A stretch of DNA of 64,000 nt. Source: Hydrogenovibrio sp049975065. GTDB lineage: Bacteria > Pseudomonadota > Gammaproteobacteria > Thiomicrospirales > Thiomicrospiraceae. Shown piece by piece: positions 7,480-16,018 of the stretch (positions within the stretch are counted from its first letter, which is position 1; every line of letters begins with the position of its first letter). Location of the stretch: the NCBI GenBank assembly GCA_049975065.1, contig JBNGDN010000001.1. One strand, written 5' to 3'. The notes beneath the pieces were generated by a model that searched no databases, was not told where the DNA came from, and worked only from the letters and a program-made list of their open reading frames with translations. The position numbers were made by a program, and so were the translations under genes.

Positions 7480-9522
7480 ATGACTGAGCCAGAAGAGCCG
7501 CACGACTTTACCCAATCGCACTATCAGGCGTTGGTGAAACGTCTGAACCATCACAGCCATCAGTATTATGTACTGGACGCCCCGCAAATCAGTGACCCGC
7601 AATACGACGCCCTTTATCAGCTACTGTTGGCGGTGGAAACCTTGCACCCGGATTGGGTGCTAAAGGAATCGCCCAGTCAGCGGGTCGGTGACCAGCCCCT
7701 CACCGAATTCAAAACCGTCCGCCATGCGCTGGCCATGTATTCCCTAGACAATGCCTTTAACGACGAGGACCTGGCGGCGTTTTTGAAGCGCATTCAGGAA
7801 AAAGCGCCAGGCCTGGCGGAAATCGAGTTTTCCGCCGAACCGAAAATGGACGGTCTGGCCATTAATATCCGTTATGAAAACGGCGAACTGGTACAAGCCA
7901 CCACCCGCGGCGACGGTCAGGTCGGCGAGGATGTCACCCATAATGTGCGCACCATTCAAGCCGTTCCCTTGAAGCTTTTTGGCCAGGCCTGGCCGGAAGT
8001 GGTGGAAGTGCGCGGCGAAGTGTTTATGTCTAAAACAGCGTTTGAAAAACTGAACGCCTATCAGCAATCCATCAACGGCAAAGTGTTTGCTAACCCTCGA
8101 AATGCCGCCGCTGGCTCCTTGCGACAACTGGATGCCAAAATCGTCGCCAAACGTCAGTTGAGTTTTTACCTCTATGGCTGGGGCGAAATCAGCGACAACT
8201 GGCCGGTGCCGGAACGTTATTCGGATATGATTGACCAGTTGGTGCAGTGGGGCTTGCCATCCAATCCGCATTCCGAAGTGGTGCGCAACCTGGACGGAAT
8301 GCTGACCTACTATGAAAAACTGTTGCGCTCGCGCGATGAATTACCGTATGAAATCGATGGCATTGTCTATAAAGTGAATCCTATTGCCCTGCAAGCACAC
8401 CTTGGGTTTACCGCACGTGCGCCTCGTTGGGCCATCGCGCGCAAATTCCCGGCGCAAGAGGTCTGGACCAAGCTGTTGGACATTGAAGTACAGGTGGGGC
8501 GTACCGGCGCGATTACGCCTGTGGCACGTTTGGAACCGGTTTCCGTGGGCGGTGTGACGGTTTCTAATGCGACCCTGCATAATATGGATGAGATTCGCCG
8601 CAAGGACGTCCGCATCGGCGATACCGTGATTGTCCGCCGTGCCGGAGACGTGATTCCGGAAGTCGTGGGGCCGGTGTTGGCGCAGCGCCTAGGGGAGACT
8701 CGACTGTTTGAAATGCCGAGTCACTGCCCGGAGTGCGGTTCCGATGTGGTTAAAGAAGCCGATAAAGCGGCTTATCGCTGTACCGGCGGCTTGGTTTGCC
8801 CGGCCCAGCGTAAACGTTCTTTATATCACTTTGTATCGCGTAAAGCGATGGATATTCAGGGTTTAGGTGATAAGCTGATTGACCAGTTGGTGGATATCGG
8901 CTGGGTGAAACATCCGGATGATTTTTATCATTTAACGGTCGAACAGCTGGCGAGCCTGGAACGCATGGGCGAAAAGTCGGCGCAAAATGTTGTGGACGGT
9001 ATTCAAGCCTCCCGTGAAACCACCTTGGCCAAGTTTATTTACAGTCTGGGGATTCCGGAAGTCGGTGAAGTCACGGCGCGGAATTTAGCCAATCACTTCA
9101 AAGACTTGCCAAGCATTCAGCAGGCCACGCTTGAAGAATTTGTTGCGGTGGATGACGTCGGTGAAGTGGTCGCCGAACACCTAGTGAACTTCTTCAAGGA
9201 ACCGCATAATGAAGAAGTGATTCAAGGTTTGCTGAAGGCTGGAATCCATTGGCCGACACCGCAAGCCGCCGAGGGTTCGACGGATTCGCCGTTTGACGGA
9301 AAAGTCGTGGTGTTGACGGGCACCTTAACCGAAATGAGTCGTCCGGAGGCCACAGACTGGCTGGAATCCTTGGGAGCCAAAGTCACCGGCAGTGTGTCCG
9401 CCAAAACCGATTATGTGATTGCCGGTGACAAAGCCGGTTCAAAATTGACCAAGGCCGAATCGCTGGGTGTAGCGGTTCTGGACGAGTCCGAATGGCTGGC
9501 GATGATGCCGCCGCGCGCTTAA
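7480..9522 (+). CDS. ligA: NAD-dependent DNA ligase
   Basis: LigA seals nicks during replication and repair using NAD+. The adenylation lysine is Lys122 in KMDGLAIN. An OB-fold follows, then a four-cysteine zinc finger (CPEC near residue 410 and two further Cys), helix-hairpin-helix repeats, and a C-terminal BRCT domain from about residue 600 (GKVVVLTGTL). At 680 residues it is full length. The start is 14 bp after the zipA stop, so the pair is probably cotranscribed. The TAA stop is part of the TTAACCCG end of the repeat element that follows. Two CCAGGCCTGG copies lie inside. Confidence 0.97.
   Translation: MTEPEEPHDFTQSHYQALVKRLNHHSHQYYVLDAPQISDPQYDALYQLLLAVETLHPDWVLKESPSQRVGDQPLTEFKTVRHALAMYSLDNAFNDEDLAAFLKRIQEKAPGLAEIEFSAEPKMDGLAINIRYENGELVQATTRGDGQVGEDVTHNVRTIQAVPLKLFGQAWPEVVEVRGEVFMSKTAFEKLNAYQQSINGKVFANPRNAAAGSLRQLDAKIVAKRQLSFYLYGWGEISDNWPVPERYSDMIDQLVQWGLPSNPHSEVVRNLDGMLTYYEKLLRSRDELPYEIDGIVYKVNPIALQAHLGFTARAPRWAIARKFPAQEVWTKLLDIEVQVGRTGAITPVARLEPVSVGGVTVSNATLHNMDEIRRKDVRIGDTVIVRRAGDVIPEVVGPVLAQRLGETRLFEMPSHCPECGSDVVKEADKAAYRCTGGLVCPAQRKRSLYHFVSRKAMDIQGLGDKLIDQLVDIGWVKHPDDFYHLTVEQLASLERMGEKSAQNVVDGIQASRETTLAKFIYSLGIPEVGEVTARNLANHFKDLPSIQQATLEEFVAVDDVGEVVAEHLVNFFKEPHNEEVIQGLLKAGIHWPTPQAAEGSTDSPFDGKVVVLTGTLTEMSRPEATDWLESLGAKVTGSVSAKTDYVIAGDKAGSKLTKAESLGVAVLDESEWLAMMPPRA
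7807..7816. repeat. CCAGGCCTGG palindrome, copy 5
   Basis: In ligA, read as Pro-Gly-Leu just before the adenylation motif. Confidence 0.95.
7983..7992. repeat. CCAGGCCTGG palindrome, copy 6
   Basis: In ligA, read as Gln-Ala-Trp. The flanks extend the palindrome to GGCCAGGCCTGGCC. Confidence 0.95.
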
Positions 9523-9687
9523 CCCGAATATTTCATGAATTTGTGCTGAAATTGCGCAGAACCTTGTTTTCACAAGGAAATTTTCGAAGAAGTGCCGTAT
9601 CCACGATTACGGCCGACTGAGAAAATATTTCTTGTGGAATCAAGGAGCAATCAAGGTCGGTGCAAATTTGTGAACTGTTCGGGTTAA
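9519..9687 (+). repeat. Intergenic repeat element, copy A (MITE-like)
   Basis: The ends are inverted: TTAACCCGAATATTTCATG on the left and the reverse complement of a TTAACCCGAACAGTTCACA-like sequence on the right. Inside are GCGCAGAACCTTGTTTTCAC followed by AAGG (a small CCTTG/CAAGG hairpin) and a block CCACGATTACGGCCGACTGA, both shared with the copies near 34.3 and 49.1 kb. There is no coding potential. The left end supplies the ligA stop codon, and the right end lies about 30 bp before the darP start. Confidence 0.8.
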
Positions 9688-9719
9688 AAAGCGTTTCAAT
9701 ATCTGATAAGGAAATAATG

Positions 9720-10265
9720 ATGGTCAGACCGCGTAATGTGAATCGAACCAAAGCTAAGAAAGAAATTCCAGACTGGGAACAGGAAGAATTTGAAAGCCGC
9801 ACCGACATTAAAAAAGCGGCTCAAGCGGTTACGGAAATGGGTGAGCAATTGGCGGAGTTATCCGAAACGGCGCTGAAAAAAATGGCCTTGCCGGAAGAGC
9901 TGCTGAATGCGCTGCTGTTAATGAAAGAAATGAAAAATGGGCCAGCGATTAAGCGGCAGAAGCTGTTTATCGGCAAGTTATTGCGCAAGAATGAGCCGCT
10001 GATCGTTGAGATCAAAGCACGATTGTTTGCAATGGAGCAGCAAGCCAAGCAGCAAAATGCCCATTTTCATCGTCTGGAAAAATGGCGCGATCGTCTGGTG
10101 ACCGAAGGCGATGAGGCGCTGAATGAATTTGTGGCGGAATACACTCAGGCTGATCGCAGTCAGTTACGGCAGTGGATTCGTAATGCTCAGAAAGAAGCGG
10201 AACAAAACAAGCCGCCTAAAGCCTCCCGAGCGATTTTTCAATATTTAAAAGGTCTGGAGTGGTAG
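9720..10265 (+). CDS. darP: Ribosome biogenesis factor DarP (YjgA, DUF615)
   Basis: DarP/YjgA binds the late 50S precursor and helps mature the peptidyl-transferase centre. The 181-residue highly charged helical protein has the family pattern: an N-terminal RPRNVNRTKAKKE region, the central KKMALPEELLNALLLMKEM and IKRQKLFIGKLLRK, and the C-terminal FQYLKGLE. Two consecutive ATGs occur; the second at 9720 has AAGGA 7 nt upstream and is preferred. Its leader is formed by repeat element A, so any promoter or structure in that element could affect it. Confidence 0.88.
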   Translation: MVRPRNVNRTKAKKEIPDWEQEEFESRTDIKKAAQAVTEMGEQLAELSETALKKMALPEELLNALLLMKEMKNGPAIKRQKLFIGKLLRKNEPLIVEIKARLFAMEQQAKQQNAHFHRLEKWRDRLVTEGDEALNEFVAEYTQADRSQLRQWIRNAQKEAEQNKPPKASRAIFQYLKGLEW

Positions 10266-10288
10266 TACCATTTGGGCGCTCATTTTCG

Positions 10289-10298
10289 CCAGGCCTGG
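10289..10298. repeat. CCAGGCCTGG palindrome, copy 7
   Basis: Between the convergent darP and DUF3817 genes. It sits within a wider inverted repeat CATTTGG...CCAAATG (about 10272-10304) that could be a weak terminator hairpin. Confidence 0.9.
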
Positions 10299-10305
10299 CC
10301 AAATG

Positions 10306-10599
10306 TCAGCGGTGTCCCAGTTTGCGCAGGATGGTGGCTTGGTAAATAAAGGTTCCGAAGGGGATTAGAGCCGCCAGAAACCCTCTGAAAGCCTGCATTT
10401 CCGTAAGCCATCCTTTCAGCGCGTAGGCGGCTAGCAACGCGCTGAACGTCATAAATAAAATGCCGTGCAATAGTCCGATGATCGAAACGGCATGCGGATA
10501 CCCGAAAGCGTATTTCAGCGGCATGGCGATGAATATGAGCGCCACCAGCGTGGTGCCTTCCAATATCGCCAACCCTTTCAAATAAGCATACCGTTGCAT
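10306..10599 (-). CDS. DUF3817 small integral membrane protein
   Basis: A 97-residue protein with three hydrophobic segments (about 8-28, 35-60 and 70-88). The sequence KGLAILEGTTLVALIFIAMPLKY near the start and the histidine in GLLHG match the DUF3817 membrane family. The molecular role is unknown. It lies 25 bp downstream of the EamA transporter gene on the same strand and is probably cotranscribed with it. Confidence 0.8.
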   Translation of the reverse strand: MQRYAYLKGLAILEGTTLVALIFIAMPLKYAFGYPHAVSIIGLLHGILFMTFSALLAAYALKGWLTEMQAFRGFLAALIPFGTFIYQATILRKLGHR

Positions 10600-10624
10600 G
10601 GATATTCAGCCAGTCCTTTCCATT

Positions 10625-11536
10625 TCAAAACATTCGGTTCAATAGCAGTCGAAAGGACTCCCGTGACACACGGTGCCCGAATTCAAATAAAACCAAACCT
10701 AAAATCACCAGGCCTGCCCCTGTCCAGATGGTGGCATTGAGCGGTTCCTGATTTAGGAAATGCCCCAGCAACAGGGCGATGATCGGGGTGATTAAGGTAA
10801 TCAGTCCCAGTCGCACCGCATCCAGATGCCGCAGCACATAGTAGTAGAGAATAAACCCGATCAGCGAGCCGAATACGCCGAGGTAGACAATGGCGCTCAG
10901 GGCACGATTTGGCAAGGCGGGTAACTCGATTAAAAATTGCGGATGCAGCAGCAGATACACCAGGCTGGAAATCCAGACGGCTCCGGCGACAATGTGCGTG
11001 TTGGGCAGACCGTGATTGAGTTTTTTCACCAGTACGGTGCTGAGCGAATGAAACGTCACCGACAGTAGGGCGAAGCCCAGTCCGGTGAGCAGGGTTTTTC
11101 CGGCAGCAGTTTGCCAGCTCAAGTTGGGTGCCAGTACCACCATGAGGCCGATAAAACCGACCAGTAACCCCAGGTATTTGCTGAGGGTTAAGGCCATGTT
11201 GTGCAAAATAAAATAAGCGAAGAGCCCGGTGACCATCGGCGTTAAACCGAATAAAAGCGAGACCCATCCGGAAGGCATGGTTTGGGCGGCATAGTACATG
11301 GGCGTCATGCCGCCGAGCATGCCGAGACTGGCGGCAAGATAGATGAGTAGATCCTGTTTTTTCAGTGAAAACCGCTGACGTGTCCAGAAAAGTAAAATGG
11401 GAATAATCAGCAGGGCACTGATGAAAATGCGACCGGCCACCCCCACGAGCCAGTCCTGCTGGCCGCTCCATTGAATGGCTAAAGGGGTGGTAGACCAGAT
11501 CAGTATCACAGCCAGATAAGCAAGCAATAGTGGCAT
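10625..11536 (-). CDS. EamA-family (DMT superfamily) permease
   Basis: A 303-residue inner-membrane protein with about ten hydrophobic helices arranged as two repeats of five, the EamA (RhaT/DMT) architecture of small-metabolite exporters. The N-terminal segment LAVILIWSTTPLAIQW and the second-repeat segment GSLIGFILYYYVLRHLDA are typical. The substrate cannot be told from sequence; amino acids or other metabolites are usual. It carries a one-mismatch relative of the decamer (10708-10717). Confidence 0.88.
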   Translation of the reverse strand: MPLLLAYLAVILIWSTTPLAIQWSGQQDWLVGVAGRIFISALLIIPILLFWTRQRFSLKKQDLLIYLAASLGMLGGMTPMYYAAQTMPSGWVSLLFGLTPMVTGLFAYFILHNMALTLSKYLGLLVGFIGLMVVLAPNLSWQTAAGKTLLTGLGFALLSVTFHSLSTVLVKKLNHGLPNTHIVAGAVWISSLVYLLLHPQFLIELPALPNRALSAIVYLGVFGSLIGFILYYYVLRHLDAVRLGLITLITPIIALLLGHFLNQEPLNATIWTGAGLVILGLVLFEFGHRVSRESFRLLLNRMF

Positions 11537-11560
11537 GGTGTTGTCAGCCTAGCCGTGGTG

Positions 11561-12070
11561 TCAAACGTTTAATTCAAACACGCCTTTCTGGTGGTTTTTA
11601 GACACTTGATTGGCTTGGAAAAGTTCACCGTTCATGGCGATATACACTCCGGCATCGGCCAGTTGTGCCGCCATTATTGCGGTGCCCAGATTAAACATCG
11701 CATCCGAGTGACCCAGGCGGTAAGGACGCATGGCTCCGGTTAAAACGATGGTTTTGTTGTTCAGTATTAGGGTGTCGGACAGCATTCGAGCGGTTTCAAC
11801 CATGGTGTCGGTGCCGTGGCTGATAACGATGCTGTCGGTGTCGGCCTGTTCGCAAAGTTCGGCAATGCATTGTCGGTCAAAGTCGGTCATGTCGAGGCTG
11901 TCTTTCAGCATGGGAATATGGGTCTGAATACTGAGGGTGGTATTGGCCTGTTGCAGCATTTCCGGTAAGTGTGTTTCGCAGAACATCAGTTCGCCGGTAG
12001 TGGTTTGATAATCTTTATCCAGGGTGCCGCCGGTAACGATCAGCGTAATTTTGGGATCCGGTGGGTTCAT
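11561..12070 (-). CDS. Single-domain asparaginase-like protein
   Basis: The 169 residues align with only the N-terminal domain of type I/II L-asparaginases. The catalytic threonine of TGGTLDK, the second catalytic block SHGTDTMVET, and the lysine region LTGAMRP are all present. Classical enzymes are about 330 residues, with a C-terminal domain that completes the dimer active site. Here the stop follows soon after NHQKGVFEL, so it either oligomerises differently or acts on another substrate. GAAGG before the ATG and a 20-bp gap from the S24 peptidase gene suggest cotranscription. Confidence 0.8.
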   Translation of the reverse strand: MNPPDPKITLIVTGGTLDKDYQTTTGELMFCETHLPEMLQQANTTLSIQTHIPMLKDSLDMTDFDRQCIAELCEQADTDSIVISHGTDTMVETARMLSDTLILNNKTIVLTGAMRPYRLGHSDAMFNLGTAIMAAQLADAGVYIAMNGELFQANQVSKNHQKGVFELNV

Positions 12071-12090
12071 AGCGAAAAGCCTTCGTTGCT

Positions 12091-12555
12091 TCAGTTAGGT
12101 TGGCGGAGAATACCGGTGACAATGCCGAGAATTTCAATGTTTTCATTGGTGATGATAATGGGTTCCATCTCGGCATTCGCCGGTTGCAGGCGAATGCCGG
12201 TTTTTTCAATGTAGAATTTTTTCATGGTGACTTCTTCATTGTTGATGCGCACCACCACCGACTCGCCGTTTTCTGCGGTAGAACGGCGTTCGATAATGAC
12301 GATGTCGCCGTCTTCGATGTTTTCGTCAATCATGGAATTGCCTTTCACCCGCAAGGCAAAGGTCTCCTTGCGCACCATGGATTGCGGAACGGAAACCGTA
12401 TCGTAATCCATTTCCATTTGAATCGGTTGCCCGGCGGATGTCCAACCCAGCAGGGGGACTTGCACAAAATCCACGTCCATCAGTTCCACGGGATCGGCAG
12501 TGGCCAGCAGGTTTTTTTGCTGACGTTTGGGAATCAGATATGCGACATTTGACAT
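12091..12555 (-). CDS. LexA-like S24 autopeptidase lacking the DNA-binding domain
   Basis: The 154 residues contain the LexA/UmuD S24 fold: an Ala41-Gly42 cleavage site in WTSAGQPI, catalytic Ser74 in VKGNSMIDENI, and Lys112 in EVTMKKF. LexA is about 200 residues and carries an N-terminal winged helix. Here only some 40 residues precede the cleavage site and they do not look like one. A TGA lies in frame three codons before the ATG, so no missing domain is encoded upstream. It could be a UmuD-like SOS factor or a peptidase-only regulator; no umuC is adjacent. Confidence 0.85.
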   Translation of the reverse strand: MSNVAYLIPKRQQKNLLATADPVELMDVDFVQVPLLGWTSAGQPIQMEMDYDTVSVPQSMVRKETFALRVKGNSMIDENIEDGDIVIIERRSTAENGESVVVRINNEEVTMKKFYIEKTGIRLQPANAEMEPIIITNENIEILGIVTGILRQPN

Positions 12556-12606
12556 AGGCGTTTCTCAAAAAAGAAGTTCTGGGCTATCTTAGCGCGATGT
12601 TCATGG

Positions 12607-12906
12607 TTATGGAAGCACCTTTTTAAAGGGTTTGACCTCAACTTTTTCGTAAACGCCGGCCGCCAGATAAGGGTCGGCATTTGCCCAGGCCTGGGCGTTT
12701 TCCAAAGAGTCGAACTCGGCGACGATGAGGCTGCCGCTGAACCCGGCTTCGCCTGGGTCGTTGGAATCCACGGCGGGGTTGGGGCCGGCCAAAATCAGAC
12801 GACCAGCCTCTGACAGTGCTTTTAAGCGAGCGATGTGTTCTGGGCGTGCCTGCGCACGTAATGGCAAACTGTTTTCGACGTCGTAGGCGAATATGGAATA
12901 CAACAT
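12607..12906 (-). CDS. yciI: YciI-family protein
   Basis: A 99-residue ferredoxin-fold protein of the YciI/YCII family. It has the conserved His in RPEHIARLKAL, the GRLILAGP strand and the Asp of NADPYLAAGVYEKVEV. Family members bind small molecules or act as minor dehydrochlorinase-like enzymes, but the role of YciI is unclear. It begins 2 nt after the yciB stop, the usual yciB-yciI pairing. The decamer encodes QAW inside it. Confidence 0.9.
   Translation of the reverse strand: MLYSIFAYDVENSLPLRAQARPEHIARLKALSEAGRLILAGPNPAVDSNDPGEAGFSGSLIVAEFDSLENAQAWANADPYLAAGVYEKVEVKPFKKVLP
12685..12694. repeat. CCAGGCCTGG palindrome, copy 8
   Basis: In yciI, read as Gln-Ala-Trp on the minus strand. Flanking bases extend it to GCCCAGGCCTGGGC. 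Confidence 0.95.
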
Positions 12907-12908
12907 GA

Positions 12909-13607
12909 TTATTTCTCGTCTTTTTTTGGGGTGGGTGGGTTGTTAGAGCTTGTATTTGCCGACGTTTGCGCGGTGTCGGTGGTCTGCCCACTGGACACTG
13001 AATCGAGTTCCGCACTGGCCAAGGTATCCAGGGTGGTGTCCATTACGCGTTGTTCGGTTTCGTCAAACGTCTCTTCATCCTTGGTTTTAATGTAACGGCT
13101 GATGTATAAGCCTTGAATAATGATGAACAGAAGGGTCAGCCCCATCAGGCCGAACAGTTTGAAGTTGACCCAAGTATCGGTGTCAAACTGGTAAGCGACG
13201 TAGATATTCGCGACCCCAGAAAAGATAAAAAAGGCGACCCACATATAGCTCAGATTCACCCAGACGCGATCCGGCAGGGTAATGGCTTGATCCATCATTC
13301 GGCGGATAATCGGTTTCTGGCCGATATAGTGACTGCCTAAAAAGACCAGTGCAAAGCCCCAGTTGACGACGGTGGGCTTCCACTTAATAAAGTCTTCATC
13401 CTGAAAAATCAGCGTGGCTCCGCCCAAAATGACGATCAGCGCCAAGGTAATAAGGTGCATTTTTTCAACGCGCTTGTCTTTGGCGTAAACATAGGCCACT
13501 TGGGCAATCGAGGCGACTATGGCCACCGCCGTGGCGACATAGATATCGTACATTTTGAAGGCGATGAAGAATAGAATGACGGGAAATAAATCGAATAATA
13601 GTTTCAT
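12909..13607 (-). CDS. yciB: Inner-membrane protein YciB (septation protein A family)
   Basis: YciB is an intracellular-septation/envelope-maintenance protein of the inner membrane. The start MKLLFDLFPVILFFIAFK, the central GSHYIGQKPIIRRMM and PDRVWVNLSYMWVAFF are diagnostic, with about six membrane helices to residue 180. An added hydrophilic tail of about 55 residues, rich in Ser, Thr and Asp and ending in KKDEK, is unusual because most homologues end soon after the last helix. It is divergent from rnm. Confidence 0.92.
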   Translation of the reverse strand: MKLLFDLFPVILFFIAFKMYDIYVATAVAIVASIAQVAYVYAKDKRVEKMHLITLALIVILGGATLIFQDEDFIKWKPTVVNWGFALVFLGSHYIGQKPIIRRMMDQAITLPDRVWVNLSYMWVAFFIFSGVANIYVAYQFDTDTWVNFKLFGLMGLTLLFIIIQGLYISRYIKTKDEETFDETEQRVMDTTLDTLASAELDSVSSGQTTDTAQTSANTSSNNPPTPKKDEK

Positions 13608-13768
13608 TTAGAATACTTTGGGCTGTGTTTGATAAAATGGATCAGCGTTGTCTGTCTGACTTCGGTTAAGACGCTGTGCGGACGACACTCATTTTATATG
13701 GGATGTGCGCGTAAGGAAACCCATATCATACGAATTACTGTTTTAACCCAAATGTTTCAGGATATTGA

Positions 13769-14635
13769 ATGAGAGCCGATTTTCACTGCCACACCACCGC
13801 ATCCGACGGTGCTTTGACACCACAGGCTCTGGTTGAGCGTGCTTTGGAAAAAGGGGTGACTGCCTTGGCGATCACCGATCACGATACCACTGCCGGTTAT
13901 GAAGCGGTTCGCGACTATGCGGAAAAAAGGGGGTTGGATTTGATTCCCGCCTCGGAAATTTCCTGTCAGTGGCAGGGTCATACCATTCATGTGGTCGGAT
14001 TGAATGTGGATGTGGATAATCCGCAATTGCAGTCGGGATTAAAGTGGAACCGCATTTTGCGCTGGACGCGTGCCTTTGAAATGGATGTGAAATTTCAGAA
14101 ACGCCGTTACGAGAGTGTTTTGAAATGGATATTGCCGGAGATTGGTGAAGGCATGATTGGTCGTAATCATTTTGCGAAGGCCTTAATGGCGCAGGGCGTC
14201 ACCAAAGATCATCAGCAGGCGTTTGACTGGTTTCTTAAGAAGGGCAAGCCGATGTATGCTTCAGTGGCGTGGCCGGAGTTGAGTGAAGTGGTGCGCTGGA
14301 TTCGTGAGGCTGACGGTGTGGCGGTGATTGCGCATCCGCATATTTACAAAATGGGGTCTAATAAGCTGAACCGAATGATTGAAGCCTTTAAGGAGGCTGG
14401 AGGGCAAGCGATTGAAGTGGTGAACCAGCCGCGCGTTTGTTCTGAGCAGATCGGCATGGCGCAACGTGCGCAGCGTTACGGACTCTATGCGTCATTGGGG
14501 TCGGACTTTCATCGCCCAGAGCAGGTCTGGCGGGATTTGGGGTGGTTGGCACCGATGCCGAAAAATTGTCGGCCGGTTTGGGAGTTGTTTCGTTCGGGAA
14601 GCTTGGCGTCCGGATTGAATTCGCCGATATCCTAG
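13769..14635 (+). CDS. rnm: PHP-domain 5'-3' exoribonuclease / nucleoside bisphosphatase
   Basis: Product of the yciV/trpH family (RNase AM), which trims the 5' ends of rRNA and hydrolyses 3',5'-nucleotides. The PHP metal-binding motifs are visible: DFHCHTTASDG at the start, ITDHDTTAG, the Glu of ASEIS, the His of VIAHPH near residue 190, and the C-terminal LGSDFHRPEQ. AGGA precedes the ATG. It is followed by yciO after about 70 bp, the familiar rnm-yciO order. Confidence 0.9.
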   Translation: MRADFHCHTTASDGALTPQALVERALEKGVTALAITDHDTTAGYEAVRDYAEKRGLDLIPASEISCQWQGHTIHVVGLNVDVDNPQLQSGLKWNRILRWTRAFEMDVKFQKRRYESVLKWILPEIGEGMIGRNHFAKALMAQGVTKDHQQAFDWFLKKGKPMYASVAWPELSEVVRWIREADGVAVIAHPHIYKMGSNKLNRMIEAFKEAGGQAIEVVNQPRVCSEQIGMAQRAQRYGLYASLGSDFHRPEQVWRDLGWLAPMPKNCRPVWELFRSGSLASGLNSPIS

Positions 14636-14705
14636 GATATTTTGCGGGCATTTACAGTATAATTTGCCCGCTTACCCACTGACCGTACCTTATCTGGAAT
14701 TCATT

Positions 14706-15329
14706 GTGCGAAGAGAATGTCAATACCTATCGGTGCATCCCGATAACCCCCAAGATCGAATTTTAAAGCAGGCGGTGGATATTTTGAACGCTGGCGGGGT
14801 TATTGCCTACCCGACGGAATCGGGTTACGCCTTGGGCTGTCTGCTGGATAACAAAGAAGGTGCCGACCGTATTCGAGCGATTCGGCGTTTGGATGATAAA
14901 CATTATTTTACCCTCGTTTGCCCGGATTTAAGCCAGTTATCCGCGTATGCCAAGGTGGGCAATGTGCAGTTTCGTTATCTCAAGTCGCATTTGCCTGGGC
15001 CTTATACCTTTATTTTGCCGGCCAGCCGGGAGGTGCCGCGTCGCTTGCAAACGCCGAAACGCAAATACATCGGCTTGCGAGTGACACCCAATACCGTCAC
15101 CAATGCGCTTTTGTCTTATTTTGATAAACCGTTGATTTCAGTGTCGTTGATTTTGCCCGGTGAAGAGTTGCCGATGACCGATGGCTGGAGCATTCAGGAA
15201 ACGCTCGGGCACGCTTTGGATGCGGTGTTGGACGGCGGTTTTTGTGGTTTTGAGCCGACAACGGTGATTGATTTTACCGAGGATGTGCCCGTCTTGATTC
15301 GTCAGGGGCAGGGTGTATTTAATGATTGA
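14706..15329 (+). CDS. yciO: YciO (Sua5/YrdC-domain protein)
   Basis: YciO shares the dsRNA-binding-type fold of the threonylcarbamoyl-AMP synthases TsaC/Sua5. The conserved YPTESGYALGC block and the SRE-type strand region (LPGPYTFILPAS) are present. YciO itself has weak or uncertain activity in tRNA t6A synthesis. No in-frame ATG lies near the conserved YLSVHPDNPQDR start, so I use the GTG at 14706 by comparison with the E. coli protein. The ribosome binding site is weak. Confidence 0.87.
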   Translation: MRRECQYLSVHPDNPQDRILKQAVDILNAGGVIAYPTESGYALGCLLDNKEGADRIRAIRRLDDKHYFTLVCPDLSQLSAYAKVGNVQFRYLKSHLPGPYTFILPASREVPRRLQTPKRKYIGLRVTPNTVTNALLSYFDKPLISVSLILPGEELPMTDGWSIQETLGHALDAVLDGGFCGFEPTTVIDFTEDVPVLIRQGQGVFND

Positions 15330-15352
15330 CCGAATATGAATGAGAGGATTTC

Positions 15353-16018
15353 ATGATTGAACTATCCATTATGCAAAAAATTGCCATCTGGACGATTCCA
15401 GTGTTATTGGCAATCACCTTGCACGAAGCCGCACACGGTTGGGTGGCGTCCAAGTTGGGCGATAAAACCGCCGAAATGTTGGGGCGAGTGACGTTAAACC
15501 CCTTAAAGCACATTGATTTGGTCGGCACCATTATTGTGCCGATCGCGTTGCTGGTGTTGGGGGGATTTGTGTTCGGCTGGGCAAAAGCCGTGCCGGTGAA
15601 TACCCGCAATTTTAAGAACCCTGCGCGGGATATGGCTTGGGTCGCGGTCGCGGGGCCCATGTCGAATTTGTTGATGGCCATTGGCTGGGCGGTGGTGGCT
15701 AAAATTGGGTATGACCTGTCAGCGGGAGCTGGCTCTGTCGATAATATTGGTCAGTTCCTGGCCTATTCAGGCATGGCTGGGGTCGCGATTAATTTGGTAC
15801 TGCTGGTTTTAAATATGATTCCGATTCCGCCGCTGGATGGCAGTCGTGTTGTATCCGCCTTTTTGCCGAATGGCTTGGCTTACACTTATAATCGACTGGA
15901 GCCTTATGGCTTATTTATTTTATTGGGCATGATGTTTTTGGGTGTCTTGGGGCCGATTATTTCCGGGCCTTATCAAGCTCTGCAAGGGTATTTGCTGCAA
16001 CTGGTGGGGTTACATTAG
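15353..16018 (+). CDS. Site-2-protease-like membrane zinc metalloprotease (M50)
   Basis: A 221-residue polytopic protein with the metalloprotease motif HEAAH near residue 24, in the helix LLAITLHEAAHGW, and the second motif NMIPIPPLDGSRV near residue 155, whose Asp is the third zinc ligand. It is the short PDZ-less form of the M50 family that often stands beside yciO and rluB. Substrates are unknown. GAGAGGA precedes the ATG, and its TAG abuts the rluB start, so it is translationally linked to rluB. Confidence 0.88.
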   Translation: MIELSIMQKIAIWTIPVLLAITLHEAAHGWVASKLGDKTAEMLGRVTLNPLKHIDLVGTIIVPIALLVLGGFVFGWAKAVPVNTRNFKNPARDMAWVAVAGPMSNLLMAIGWAVVAKIGYDLSAGAGSVDNIGQFLAYSGMAGVAINLVLLVLNMIPIPPLDGSRVVSAFLPNGLAYTYNRLEPYGLFILLGMMFLGVLGPIISGPYQALQGYLLQLVGLH

